Origin: an uncultured Eubacteriales bacterium
Lineage (GTDB): Bacteria > Bacillota > Clostridia > Christensenellales > Aristaeellaceae
Reading direction: 5' to 3'
DNA length: 43,825 nt
Assembly (NCBI GenBank): GCA_900316415.1
Contig: ONCV01000018.1
Span: 1 to 43,825, forward strand
Shown piece after piece: positions 34,575 through 41,988 of this stretch. The notes beneath the pieces were generated by a model. It saw only the letters and a list, made by a program, of their open reading frames with translations. It was not told where the DNA came from and did no database searches. The stretch's first letter is position 1. Each line of letters opens with the position of its first letter. The position numbers and the translations under genes are program-made.

Positions 34575-34671
34575 GGTACCATCCTCTTTTCCGTGTATTC
34601 TTGTGGTTTGTTCTCCCCGTCCTCCCGGGGCGTTCCCGGGAAAGGGGGTCTCGGCAGCGCCGCTTCCGGGC

Positions 34672-36459
34672 TTACCGCTTGACCTGCCGGGCGAAGGTAT
34701 CCCGCAGGCCCACCGTCCGGTTGAAGACCGGCAGCTCCGCCGTGGAATCCGGATCCTTGCAGAAATAGCCCATCCGCATGAACTGATAGGTGGCGCCGGG
34801 CTCGCTGTCCCGCACGCAGGGCTCCGCCCATCCCCGGACGATCTCGAGGCTGTGGGGGTTCAGCCGCCGGATGAATTCCTTCAGCTTCCGGTCCGTGCTG
34901 TTCTCCACGCTTTCCTCCTCCGGAGCCTCCGCCGCGTCGGCGGCAGCCTCCTCCGCGGTTTCCGCCGCTTCCTCCGCCTGTTCCGCTTCCGCGTCCCCGG
35001 CGCTCAGCAGGGGCTCGTAGAGCCGTCCCTCGATCGCCACGGCGTCCGCCGCGTTGACCCAGTGCAGCGTGGCTCCCTTGATCTTCCGGTCGGCGCCCTC
35101 CGTGCCGCTCTCCGTGGAGAAATCCACCGTGCAGTGGATCACGGTCACGTTGCCGTCCGCGTCCTTCTCGCAGCTTTCGCAGCGGACGATGTAGGCGCCC
35201 TTCAGCCGCACCTCGTTGCCGGGATACATGCGCTTGTAGCCCTTCACCGGCTCCTCCAGGAAGTCCTCCTGCTCGATGTACAGCTCCTTCCCGATGGTCA
35301 CCGGATGGGTTCCCATCTCCGGATGCTTGGGATGGTTCTCCATCGTCAGGGTCTTCGTCTCGCCCTCCGGCCAGTTGTCCAGCACGACCTTCACCGGCCG
35401 CAGCACCGCCATGACCCGGGGAGAGGTCTCGTCCAGGTTCGACCGGACGCAGCTTTCCAGCACGGCCAGATCCACCGTGGAATCCGCCTTGCTCATGCCG
35501 ATGACGCTGACGAAATCCCGGATCGCCGCGCCGGTATAGCCCCGCCTGCGCAGGGCCGCCAGGGTGGGCATGCGGGGATCGTCCCATCCCCGGACGTAGC
35601 CGCCCTCGACCAGGGCCCGCAGATACCGCTTGCTCATCACGGTCTGGGTCATGTTCAGGCGGGCGAACTCAATCTGGCGGGGATGGGCGGGCAGCATGTT
35701 CGCCGCCTTCTCCACCACCCAGTCATACAAGGGCCGGTGAATCTCATATTCCAGGGAGCACATGGAGTGCGTGACGCCTTCCAGCGCGTCCCCGATGGGA
35801 TGGGCGAAGTCGTACATCGGATAGATGCACCACTTGTTCCCCGTCCGCCAGTGATTCTTGTATTTGATGCGGTACATGGCCGGGTCCCGCATCACCAGGT
35901 TGGGGGAAGCCATGTCGATCTTCATCCGCAGGGTCTTGCTGCCCTCCGGGAATTCCCCGGCCCGCATCCGGCGGAACAGGTCCAGGCTCTCCTCCCGGGG
36001 GCGGTCCCGCCAGGGGCTGTTCTTTCCCGGCTCCGTCAGCGTTCCCCGGTATTTCCGCATCTCCTCCCGGCTCAGCTCGTCCACGTACGCCAGATCCCGC
36101 CGGATCCAGTCCTCCGCAATCTCGTAGCACTTGTCATAGTAGTCGGAGGCGTAGAACTCGCCGCCCGTCCAGTGGAAGCCCAGCCAGTGGATGTCCTTCT
36201 TGATGTTTTCCACATACTCGGTGTCTTCCTTGGCCGGATTGGTGTCGTCGAAGCGAAGGTTGCATTTTCCGCCGTACCGCTCCGCGGTCAGGAAGTCCAT
36301 GATCAGGGCCTTGCAGTGCCCGATATGCATATATCCGTTGGGCTCGGGAGGGAAGCGGGTATGAACCTCGTGATAGCGGCCCTCCGCCAGATCCCGGTCA
36401 ATGGCGTCCCAGATGAAATTGCTGCGGTTCGCGTCCGCGGGCATACGATTCTCGTCCAT
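34672..36459 (-). CDS. glnS: Glutamine--tRNA ligase with an Ala/Glu-rich insertion
   Basis: Charges tRNA-Gln directly. 595 aa. HIGH motif in PPEPNGYMHIGHCKA, KMSKS-type motif VMSKRYL, and a C-terminal beta-barrel anticodon domain with GYFCKDPDST and FNRTVGLRDTF. Relatives are about 550 aa. The excess is an Ala/Glu-rich segment at about residues 480-520, between the LYEPL strand and LNPHSLEIV in the distal barrel, with no resemblance to the rest. The ATG has AAAGGAAG ten bases upstream and a strong promoter. Confidence 0.96.
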   Translation of the reverse strand: MDENRMPADANRSNFIWDAIDRDLAEGRYHEVHTRFPPEPNGYMHIGHCKALIMDFLTAERYGGKCNLRFDDTNPAKEDTEYVENIKKDIHWLGFHWTGGEFYASDYYDKCYEIAEDWIRRDLAYVDELSREEMRKYRGTLTEPGKNSPWRDRPREESLDLFRRMRAGEFPEGSKTLRMKIDMASPNLVMRDPAMYRIKYKNHWRTGNKWCIYPMYDFAHPIGDALEGVTHSMCSLEYEIHRPLYDWVVEKAANMLPAHPRQIEFARLNMTQTVMSKRYLRALVEGGYVRGWDDPRMPTLAALRRRGYTGAAIRDFVSVIGMSKADSTVDLAVLESCVRSNLDETSPRVMAVLRPVKVVLDNWPEGETKTLTMENHPKHPEMGTHPVTIGKELYIEQEDFLEEPVKGYKRMYPGNEVRLKGAYIVRCESCEKDADGNVTVIHCTVDFSTESGTEGADRKIKGATLHWVNAADAVAIEGRLYEPLLSAGDAEAEQAEEAAETAEEAAADAAEAPEEESVENSTDRKLKEFIRRLNPHSLEIVRGWAEPCVRDSEPGATYQFMRMGYFCKDPDSTAELPVFNRTVGLRDTFARQVKR

Positions 36460-36509
36460 GAAGAAAAGACTTCCTTTCCGGAAAACTTCCGTGTTCGCAC
36501 ACGTAAGCT

Positions 36510-36538
36510 ATTATACGGGAAAGGAAGTCCCTAAGCAA
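36510..36538 (-). promoter_or_regulatory. Sigma-A promoter of glnS-gltX
   Basis: Minus-strand TTGCTT (36533-36538), 17-bp spacer, consensus TATAAT (36510-36515). No T-box leader is visible in the short (about 45 nt) 5' region. Confidence 0.83.
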
Positions 36539-36562
36539 GAACTAAATTTACCTCTGCGCCGT

Positions 36563-36636
36563 CAGCCCGTTCCCCGGGACGATATTCTGCGGCGAAGCAC
36601 GGCCGCCGGCCAGTCCCCCGGGACGGAATTCCCCGG
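36563..36636. repeat. GC-rich dispersed element, copy B plus a partial copy
   Basis: 36563-36600 resembles 20528-20564 (shared CAGCCC, CCCGGGACG, GGCGAAGCAC). A shorter third version follows at 36611-36636 (CAGTCCCCCGGGACGGAATT). This stretch is the 3' region of the queH-psuG gene, as copy A is of mscS. Confidence 0.45.
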
Positions 36637-36646
36637 CCAGGCGGTT

Positions 36647-38143
36647 CTATTTCATCTGCGAAAACTCCACGGCGATCCGGCTGGCCAGGCGCGCGTTGTT
36701 GTACACCAGCTGGATATTGGAATCCAGGCTGTCCCCGCCGGTCAGCTCCGCCACCCGCGCCAGCAGGAAGGGCGTAATCTCCTTGCCCTGGATCCCCTGC
36801 GCGACGGATTCCGCCACCGCCTGATCGATCGCGGCGTTGATCACCTGATCGTCCATGGCATATTCTTCCGGAATCGGATTGGTCACCAGCATGCCGCCCT
36901 TCAGCCCCATGGCTTGCTGGGCATGGAAGGCCGCGGCAATCTCCCGGGCCGAATCCATCCGGTAATCCACCTTCAGCCCGGAATGCCGGGAATAGAAGGC
37001 GGGCAGCTCCTCCGTGCCGTATCCGATCACGGGCACGCCGTGGGTCTCCAGGTATTCCAGCGTCAGCTTCAGATCCAGGATCGCCTTGGCGCCCGCGCAG
37101 ATCACGGTCACCGGCGTGTTCGCCAGCTCTTCCAGATCCGCGGAGATATCCATCGTCTTTTCCGCTCCCCGGTGCACCCCGCCGATGCCGCCGGTGGCAA
37201 AGAACTTGATGCCCGCCATATGGGCGATCATCATGGTGGTGGTCACGGTGGTGGCGCCGTCCTCGCCCCGGGCGCACAGGGCGGCGATGTCCCTCCGGCT
37301 GGCCTTGGCGATGGCCCGTCCCTTCTTGCCGAAGTATTCAATCTCGTCCGGGCTCAGTCCCGCCTTCAGCCGCCCGCCGATAATGGCGATGGTGGCCGGG
37401 GTCGCGCCGCTCTCCCGAATGATTCTTTCCACGTTCAGCGCCGTCTCCACGTTCTGGGGATAGGGCATGCCGTGGGAGATGATGGTGGATTCCAGCGCCA
37501 CCACGGGCTTTCCGGCCTTCAGCGCCTCCGCCACCTCGGGAAGGATATCCAGATAGGGGTTCTTCATGTTCTTTTCCTCCAATTTTCTTTCGCGCTCCCG
37601 TCGGGAGTAAACGCATCCGCACCAGTCCTGCCGGTACAGATGATATTCCCGGGACAGCTCGATGGATCTCCGGTATCCGTTCTGCTTCTTGAAATCGCTG
37701 TGCAGAAAGCGGATTCCGATCTCCTTCTCCAGCCGTTCCCCGATCTCGTTGATCCATCGGGAGGATTTGTAGGGGCTGATGGACAGGGAGGTGGTGAAGG
37801 CGTCGTATCCGTGCGCCTTCGCGTATTCCGCGGTTTTCCGCATTCGCAGCTCGTAGCACAGGTAGCACCGCTCTCCGCGCTCCGGCATCTCCTCCCGTCC
37901 CCGGGCAATCGCCTCGAAGGCCTCGTGGTCATATTCCGCCGTGATCACGCGGACGCCGCCGTCCGGCCGGAATTCCCGGACGAAGCGCTCCTCCTCCCCG
38001 GCCCGCTTCCGGAATTCCGCCTCAGGCTCGATGTTGGGGTTGTAGTAGTAAATATCCGCGTCGTATTCCGTCTGCAGCCGCTCCAGCGTCGCCGAGGAGC
38101 AGGGCGCGCAGCAGCAGTGCAGCAGCAGCCGTACCTTTCCCAT
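36647..38143 (-). CDS. Fusion of epoxyqueuosine reductase QueH and pseudouridine-5'-phosphate glycosidase PsuG
   Basis: One 498-aa frame holds two complete enzymes. Residues 1-192 are QueH, which reduces epoxyqueuosine in tRNA to queuosine: LHCCCAPCS (C10, C11, C12, C15), ERCYLCYELR (C93, C96) and DWCGCVYS (C175, C177). Residues 193-498 are PsuG, which splits pseudouridine 5'-phosphate into uracil and ribose 5-phosphate: VALESTIISHGMPYPQN, GRAIAKASRRD, and TNPIPEEYAM. At the junction, the codons for LEEKNM read TTGGAGGAAAAGAACATG, so a GGAGG site stands eight bases before an ATG at 37567. PsuG may thus also be made separately (306 aa). The first ATG (38143) has GAGG six bases upstream. Confidence 0.93.
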   Translation of the reverse strand: MGKVRLLLHCCCAPCSSATLERLQTEYDADIYYYNPNIEPEAEFRKRAGEEERFVREFRPDGGVRVITAEYDHEAFEAIARGREEMPERGERCYLCYELRMRKTAEYAKAHGYDAFTTSLSISPYKSSRWINEIGERLEKEIGIRFLHSDFKKQNGYRRSIELSREYHLYRQDWCGCVYSRRERERKLEEKNMKNPYLDILPEVAEALKAGKPVVALESTIISHGMPYPQNVETALNVERIIRESGATPATIAIIGGRLKAGLSPDEIEYFGKKGRAIAKASRRDIAALCARGEDGATTVTTTMMIAHMAGIKFFATGGIGGVHRGAEKTMDISADLEELANTPVTVICAGAKAILDLKLTLEYLETHGVPVIGYGTEELPAFYSRHSGLKVDYRMDSAREIAAAFHAQQAMGLKGGMLVTNPIPEEYAMDDQVINAAIDQAVAESVAQGIQGKEITPFLLARVAELTGGDSLDSNIQLVYNNARLASRIAVEFSQMK

Positions 38144-38192
38144 TTTTTCCTCTTTCGGGTCGGCCCGGGATTTCTCCCGGCCGGGGCCGTCC

Positions 38193-39305
38193 TTATTTCC
38201 AGTCCAGCGGGTAATCCGTCACGGCGTACTCCAGCTTTCTCCCGTTGTTCCGCAGCACGGACAGCACCGAATCGATGTTGGATCCGGTGGTATAGGGCGT
38301 GGGAATGAAGTCGTTGCGGCCCGTCCGGGACGAAATCCGGATCGGGATGATCCGGAAGCCCCGGGAGGTGCAGTTCCCGTCCTTGACCCGGAACCGGATC
38401 TGGAACAGGAAGGAGGACATGTCCGAGGGCTTGCTGTTTCCGGAGAAGCAGAAGTTCCCCAGGGAATAGCAGATGTAGACCCCGTTGTAGTATTCGATGG
38501 GGTTCATCCGGTGGCTGTGGTGCCCGATCACCAGATCCGCCCCGGCATCCGCCGCCAGGCGGCCCATCCGGATCTGGTTGTTGGTCGGCGCGTAGTCCAG
38601 CTCATTTCCCCAGTGGAAGGAAACGATGACCAGCGGATAGCGTTCCTTCGCCGCGGCGATGTCCTGGGGAACCTTGTCCCACAGCTTGTCGTAGCGGTCG
38701 ATGCACAGGTAGCTCAGCATGGCCACCTGGATGCCCTTGACCTCATAAACGCCCAGGTGCTCGGAATTGGACCAGACGATGCCCGCCTCCTCCAGGGTCC
38801 GCTGGGTTTCCTCGTAGGCCTCTTCCCCGTGATCCATGACGTGGTTGTTCTCCAGGGAGACCGCCTCAATCCCGTTCTCGCTCAGCATGGTGACGTAGGC
38901 GGGCGGTGCGCTGAAGAGGAACTGGTTCTCCTTCTTGTTGGAGGGGATGTAGGTGGATTCGGTCAGCGTGCCCTCGAAATTGACCAGCGTCAGATCATCC
39001 TCCAGGAAGATGTCCCGGGTGTTCTGCAGGGTAAAGTTGATGTCTCCGCCCTGCTCCTTCAATTCGTCCTCGAAGATGTTCTTCCGCTTCCGGCTGTCCC
39101 CGCCGATGGTGAAGTCCCCGGTGCAGGTGATGGTCAGTATGGCGGAGCCGTCCGTATCCAGGACCTCCTTCTTCTCCGTCACAACCTCCTCGATCACGTC
39201 CTCGATCAGCAGGTCCTCATCGTCCTCGTCCACATATTCCGCCCGGCTCAGGGCTCCCGGCATCATCAGAATCCCCGCCGCCAGCAGGCACAGTATCTTT
39301 TTCAT
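38193..39305 (-). CDS. CapA-family secreted metallophosphatase-like protein
   Basis: 370-aa exported protein of the CapA/PgsA family (poly-gamma-glutamate synthesis-related, calcineurin-like fold). The signal peptide (MKKILCLLAAGILMMPG) is followed by a very acidic stretch of about 30 residues. Family motifs: CTGDFTIGGD, VNFEGTLTES, LENNHVMDHG, FHWGNELDYAPT, GADLVIGHHSHRMNPIE and YSLGNFCF. The ATG at 39305 is chosen because AAAGGAA lies seven bases before it and the signal peptide starts there; a GTG at 39320 is also in frame. No capBC genes are near, so a poly-gamma-glutamate role is doubtful. It lies between the aminotransferase and queH-psuG. Confidence 0.9.
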   Translation of the reverse strand: MKKILCLLAAGILMMPGALSRAEYVDEDDEDLLIEDVIEEVVTEKKEVLDTDGSAILTITCTGDFTIGGDSRKRKNIFEDELKEQGGDINFTLQNTRDIFLEDDLTLVNFEGTLTESTYIPSNKKENQFLFSAPPAYVTMLSENGIEAVSLENNHVMDHGEEAYEETQRTLEEAGIVWSNSEHLGVYEVKGIQVAMLSYLCIDRYDKLWDKVPQDIAAAKERYPLVIVSFHWGNELDYAPTNNQIRMGRLAADAGADLVIGHHSHRMNPIEYYNGVYICYSLGNFCFSGNSKPSDMSSFLFQIRFRVKDGNCTSRGFRIIPIRISSRTGRNDFIPTPYTTGSNIDSVLSVLRNNGRKLEYAVTDYPLDWK

Positions 39306-39372
39306 GTCCGTTCCTTTCACTTCGCTTTCCGGGCCCTCCCTCCGCCGGGGCGGTCCCGGTTCCGGGGAGGAA

Positions 39373-40560
39373 TTATCCCTTCCGTTCCTTCACGAATTCC
39401 GCGATGCGGTCCAGGGCGATGTTCAGCTTGTCCAGCGCCGTGGCATAGCAGCACCGGATGTTCCCTTCGCCGCAGGGGCCGAAGGCGTTCCCGGGCACGG
39501 CGGCCACGTTCTTTTCCATCAGCAGCCGGGAGCAGAACTCCTCGCTGCTCAGCCCGGTGGACCGGACGGACGGGAACACGTAGAACGCGCCGTAGGGCTC
39601 GAAGCAGTGCAGCCCCATGGCCCGGAAACTTTCCACCATCAGACGGCGCCGGCGGTCGTAGCTCTCCCGCATGGTCATCACGTCTTCGTAGTCATTCTCC
39701 CGGCCCAGCCGCAGCGCTTCTTCCGCCGCCACCTGGCCCATCCGCGGCGCGCACATGATGCCGTACTGGTGCACCTTGTTCATCACGGACAGGATCTCCT
39801 TCGGCCCGCAGGCGTATCCGACGCGCCATCCGGTCATGGCAAAGGCCTTGGAGAATCCGTTGATCAGAATCGTCCGCTCCGCCATGCCCGGCAGCGCGGT
39901 GATGGAGGCGTGCTCCTTTCCGTCGTAGATCAGCTCCGCGTAGATCTCATCGGAGATGACCATCAGATCGTGCCGCAGGATCACGGGCACCAGCGCCTCC
40001 AGGTCCTCCCGCTCCATGATGCCCCCGGTGGGGTTGTTGGGATAGGGCAGGATCAGCGCCTTGGTCCGCTCCGTGATCACGCTCTCCAGGTATTCCGGCT
40101 TCAGGCGGAAGTCGTCCTCCTCCCGGGTCACGACGCCCACCGGCGTTCCCCCGGCGAAGATCACGCTGGGGGAATAGGAAACGTAGCTGGGCTCCGGAAC
40201 CAGCACCTCGTCCCCCGCGTGAACCATGGCCCGCAGGGCCAGATCGATGGCCTCGCTGGCTCCGATGGTCACCAGGATCTCCGTCTCCGGATCATATTCC
40301 GGCGCACCGAAGCGGTGCTTCAGGTAGTAGCTGATCTCCCGCCGCAGGGACAGCAGCCCCCGGTTGGCGGTGTACTGGGTCTCCCCATCCAGCAGGGAAT
40401 TGATCGCCGCGTTCCGGATATGATACGGGGTCCGGAAATCCGGCTCCCCCACGCCCAGGCTGATGGTGTCCCGCCGCCCGGACGCCAGGTCGAAAAACCG
40501 CCGGATCCCGCTCGGGGGAACCGCGGCCACTTCCGGATTCAGAAAACGGTCATAGTTCAC
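39373..40560 (-). CDS. Class I/II pyridoxal-phosphate aminotransferase
   Basis: 395 aa, fold type I. The PLP Lys is in INGFSKAFAMTGWRVGY; SDEIYAELIYDG carries the Asp that holds the pyridine ring; NPTGG and the C-terminal substrate-binding Arg region (EGNIRCCYA) are visible. The N-terminus (PPSGIRRFFDLA, ISLGVGEPDF) matches the aspartate/alanine-type PatA-like group common beside Lrp regulators in Firmicutes. The start overlaps the regulator gene by 4 bp (ATGA). The substrate cannot be fixed from sequence alone. Confidence 0.92.
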   Translation of the reverse strand: MNYDRFLNPEVAAVPPSGIRRFFDLASGRRDTISLGVGEPDFRTPYHIRNAAINSLLDGETQYTANRGLLSLRREISYYLKHRFGAPEYDPETEILVTIGASEAIDLALRAMVHAGDEVLVPEPSYVSYSPSVIFAGGTPVGVVTREEDDFRLKPEYLESVITERTKALILPYPNNPTGGIMEREDLEALVPVILRHDLMVISDEIYAELIYDGKEHASITALPGMAERTILINGFSKAFAMTGWRVGYACGPKEILSVMNKVHQYGIMCAPRMGQVAAEEALRLGRENDYEDVMTMRESYDRRRRLMVESFRAMGLHCFEPYGAFYVFPSVRSTGLSSEEFCSRLLMEKNVAAVPGNAFGPCGEGNIRCCYATALDKLNIALDRIAEFVKERKG

Positions 40561-41057
40561 GGAGAGATCACCAGCCTGCCGTCAGATTCATCCCCCTCGA
40601 ACACGACGCCCTCCTCCTTGTACCGCTTCAGCACGAAGCTGGTCGCCGTTCCGGTCACCAGTTCCAGCGTGCTCAGCTTCGCGGACACGAAGGACGCCAG
40701 CTCCCGCAGCGTGCGGGCCTCCACCAGCACCAGCAGGTCGTACGCGCCGCTCATCAGGTAAACGCTCTTCACCTCGTCAAACCGGTAGATCCGCTTGGCC
40801 ACCGCGTCGAAGCCCATGTCCCGCTGCGGGGTCACCCGCACCTCGATCATGGCCTCCACCCGCTCCCGGTCCGTCAGATCCCAGTTGATCACCGGGGTAT
40901 ACCGAAGGATGATCCTTCGTTTTTCCAGATCCTCAATCGTTCCGGCAACCTCTTCCAGGGTCGCCCCCGTCATGGTCGCAAGCTTCTCCAGCGGCAGCCG
41001 GCAGTCCTCCTTCAGCAGGTCCAGCAGCGATGATTCCAGCTTCGTCACGCGATTCAT
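40557..41057 (-). CDS. Lrp/AsnC-family transcriptional regulator
   Basis: 166 aa. The N-terminal helix-turn-helix (ESSLLDLLKEDCRLPLEKLATMTG) is followed by the RAM ligand domain (IEVRVTPQRD, VKSVYLMSGAYDLLV). Such proteins sense amino acids and often control the gene next to them, here the aminotransferase with which it overlaps. The ATG at 41057 has a GGGGG run directly before it. The in-frame GTG at 41081 lies upstream and is close to the predicted transcription start, so 41057 is preferred. Confidence 0.92.
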   Translation of the reverse strand: MNRVTKLESSLLDLLKEDCRLPLEKLATMTGATLEEVAGTIEDLEKRRIILRYTPVINWDLTDRERVEAMIEVRVTPQRDMGFDAVAKRIYRFDEVKSVYLMSGAYDLLVLVEARTLRELASFVSAKLSTLELVTGTATSFVLKRYKEEGVVFEGDESDGRLVISP

Positions 41058-41087
41058 CCCCCTTCGCTCGTTCCGTATCACCCCAGC

Positions 41088-41116
41088 ATTTTACATCAGA
41101 ATAATTCTCCGCGCAA
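41088..41116 (-). promoter_or_regulatory. Sigma-A promoter of the Lrp/aminotransferase operon
   Basis: Minus-strand TTGCGC (41111-41116), 17-bp spacer, TAAAAT (41088-41093). The divergent gap 41058-41343 holds this promoter, an AT-rich middle with no further structure that I can identify, and the promoter at 41279. Confidence 0.75.
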
Positions 41117-41278
41117 CCTGCCTTCATTTTTCGCGCTTTGGTAATAATCAGGAAATATTTAACCCAAATCCTGCGGTTTCCCCGAACGTTCACCACAAGT
41201 TTTCGCGCCGTCTTCGCCAATTCTTAAGACTATTACAAAAAGTTCATACTTTTGACCACAATATGTAGTGTCTTCGTA

Positions 41279-41307
41279 TTGACGATTCCCCCTATTTCAT
41301 CTATGAT
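41279..41307 (+). promoter_or_regulatory. Sigma-A promoter of the 177-aa gene
   Basis: TTGACG (41279-41284), 17-bp spacer, TATGAT (41302-41307); start expected near 41314, about 30 nt before the ATG. Confidence 0.8.
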
Positions 41308-41343
41308 ATTCGTTGAATTATTAGTGGGAAAGGGGGAATTGGA

Positions 41344-41877
41344 ATGATCGCCCGGTATGGCTACAAGCCGATTTTTCAGTACAAATTCCGCCCCTTTGCC
41401 CGGGATGGCGCCGAGCCGACGGACGGCGGATTCACCATTCTTCTGTATGAGAACGGGATCCTTTCCTTCTCGACCTATGATGCCCGCGGCCTTTTCCTGG
41501 ATGAGCTGTGCTTCACGCTTCCCGGCAAGGTGCTGCAGTGTTTCTACGGGCTCCTGCGGAACGCGGTGTCCTGGCTGCCGTCCACGCCCAATGATCTTCG
41601 CGGCCCGGAGGAAATCTATTACGGTTCCTCCTTCGCCTTTGACGGATATGATCCCATCCGCGTTTTCGGGATGAACGCCCTGCTCTGCGAGCCCTGCGGC
41701 AGCGCGGGAGGCTTCTTCGCGCGGCATCTGTACGTCCTTTTCGAGGATATCTGCAATCTCTTCGCGGAATTCGGGATCAATCTTTCCCTGGATGGCTTTT
41801 CCTGGGATGGGGAGCGCGTCCGTCCCTTCCGGAAGAATCAGCTGTCCAATTCCGCCCCCCAGCAGGGCGTCGTCTGA
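41344..41877 (+). CDS. Unrecognised 177-aa cytoplasmic protein
   Basis: Not assigned to a family. No signal peptide or membrane helix. It is rich in Phe/Tyr/Trp with strand-like segments (FTILLYENGILSFSTYD, LCFTLPGKVLQCFYGLL) and ends in a polar tail. AAGGGGG lies about eight bases before the ATG. It is monocistronic, with a good promoter and a strong terminator, so it is a real gene. The beta-rich start followed by helices (LYVLFEDICNLFAEFGI) suggests a small single domain. No catalytic motif is seen. Confidence 0.8.
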   Translation: MIARYGYKPIFQYKFRPFARDGAEPTDGGFTILLYENGILSFSTYDARGLFLDELCFTLPGKVLQCFYGLLRNAVSWLPSTPNDLRGPEEIYYGSSFAFDGYDPIRVFGMNALLCEPCGSAGGFFARHLYVLFEDICNLFAEFGINLSLDGFSWDGERVRPFRKNQLSNSAPQQGVV

Positions 41878-41891
41878 TTATTGTTTCCCGG

Positions 41892-41925
41892 ATCATCATG
41901 CGACCGCATGATGATTTCTTTTTTT
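41892..41925 (+). terminator. Intrinsic terminator of the 177-aa gene
   Basis: 10-bp stem ATCATCATGC/GCATGATGAT (41892-41901 with 41906-41915), followed by TTCTTTTTTT, 14 nt past the stop. Confidence 0.92.
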
Positions 41926-41988
41926 CGCGGCGGTTCGGGGCCGGCGTCCCCGGGCGGCCGCCAGTCCAGCGTAAAGAGGAGGAAAAAT

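Noticed and set aside
38141..38192. CCGGGA/TCCCGG hairpin between capA and queH-psuG as terminator
   Set aside because: No T-tract follows on either strand.
38193..39305. Poly-gamma-glutamate capsule operon
   Set aside because: Only a CapA-family protein is present. capB and capC are absent, and the neighbours are unrelated.
27615..41254. 15-nt identity AAGTTCATACTTTTG at 27615-27629 and 41240-41254
   Set aside because: About one or two such matches are expected by chance in a window of this size, and no wider similarity is seen.
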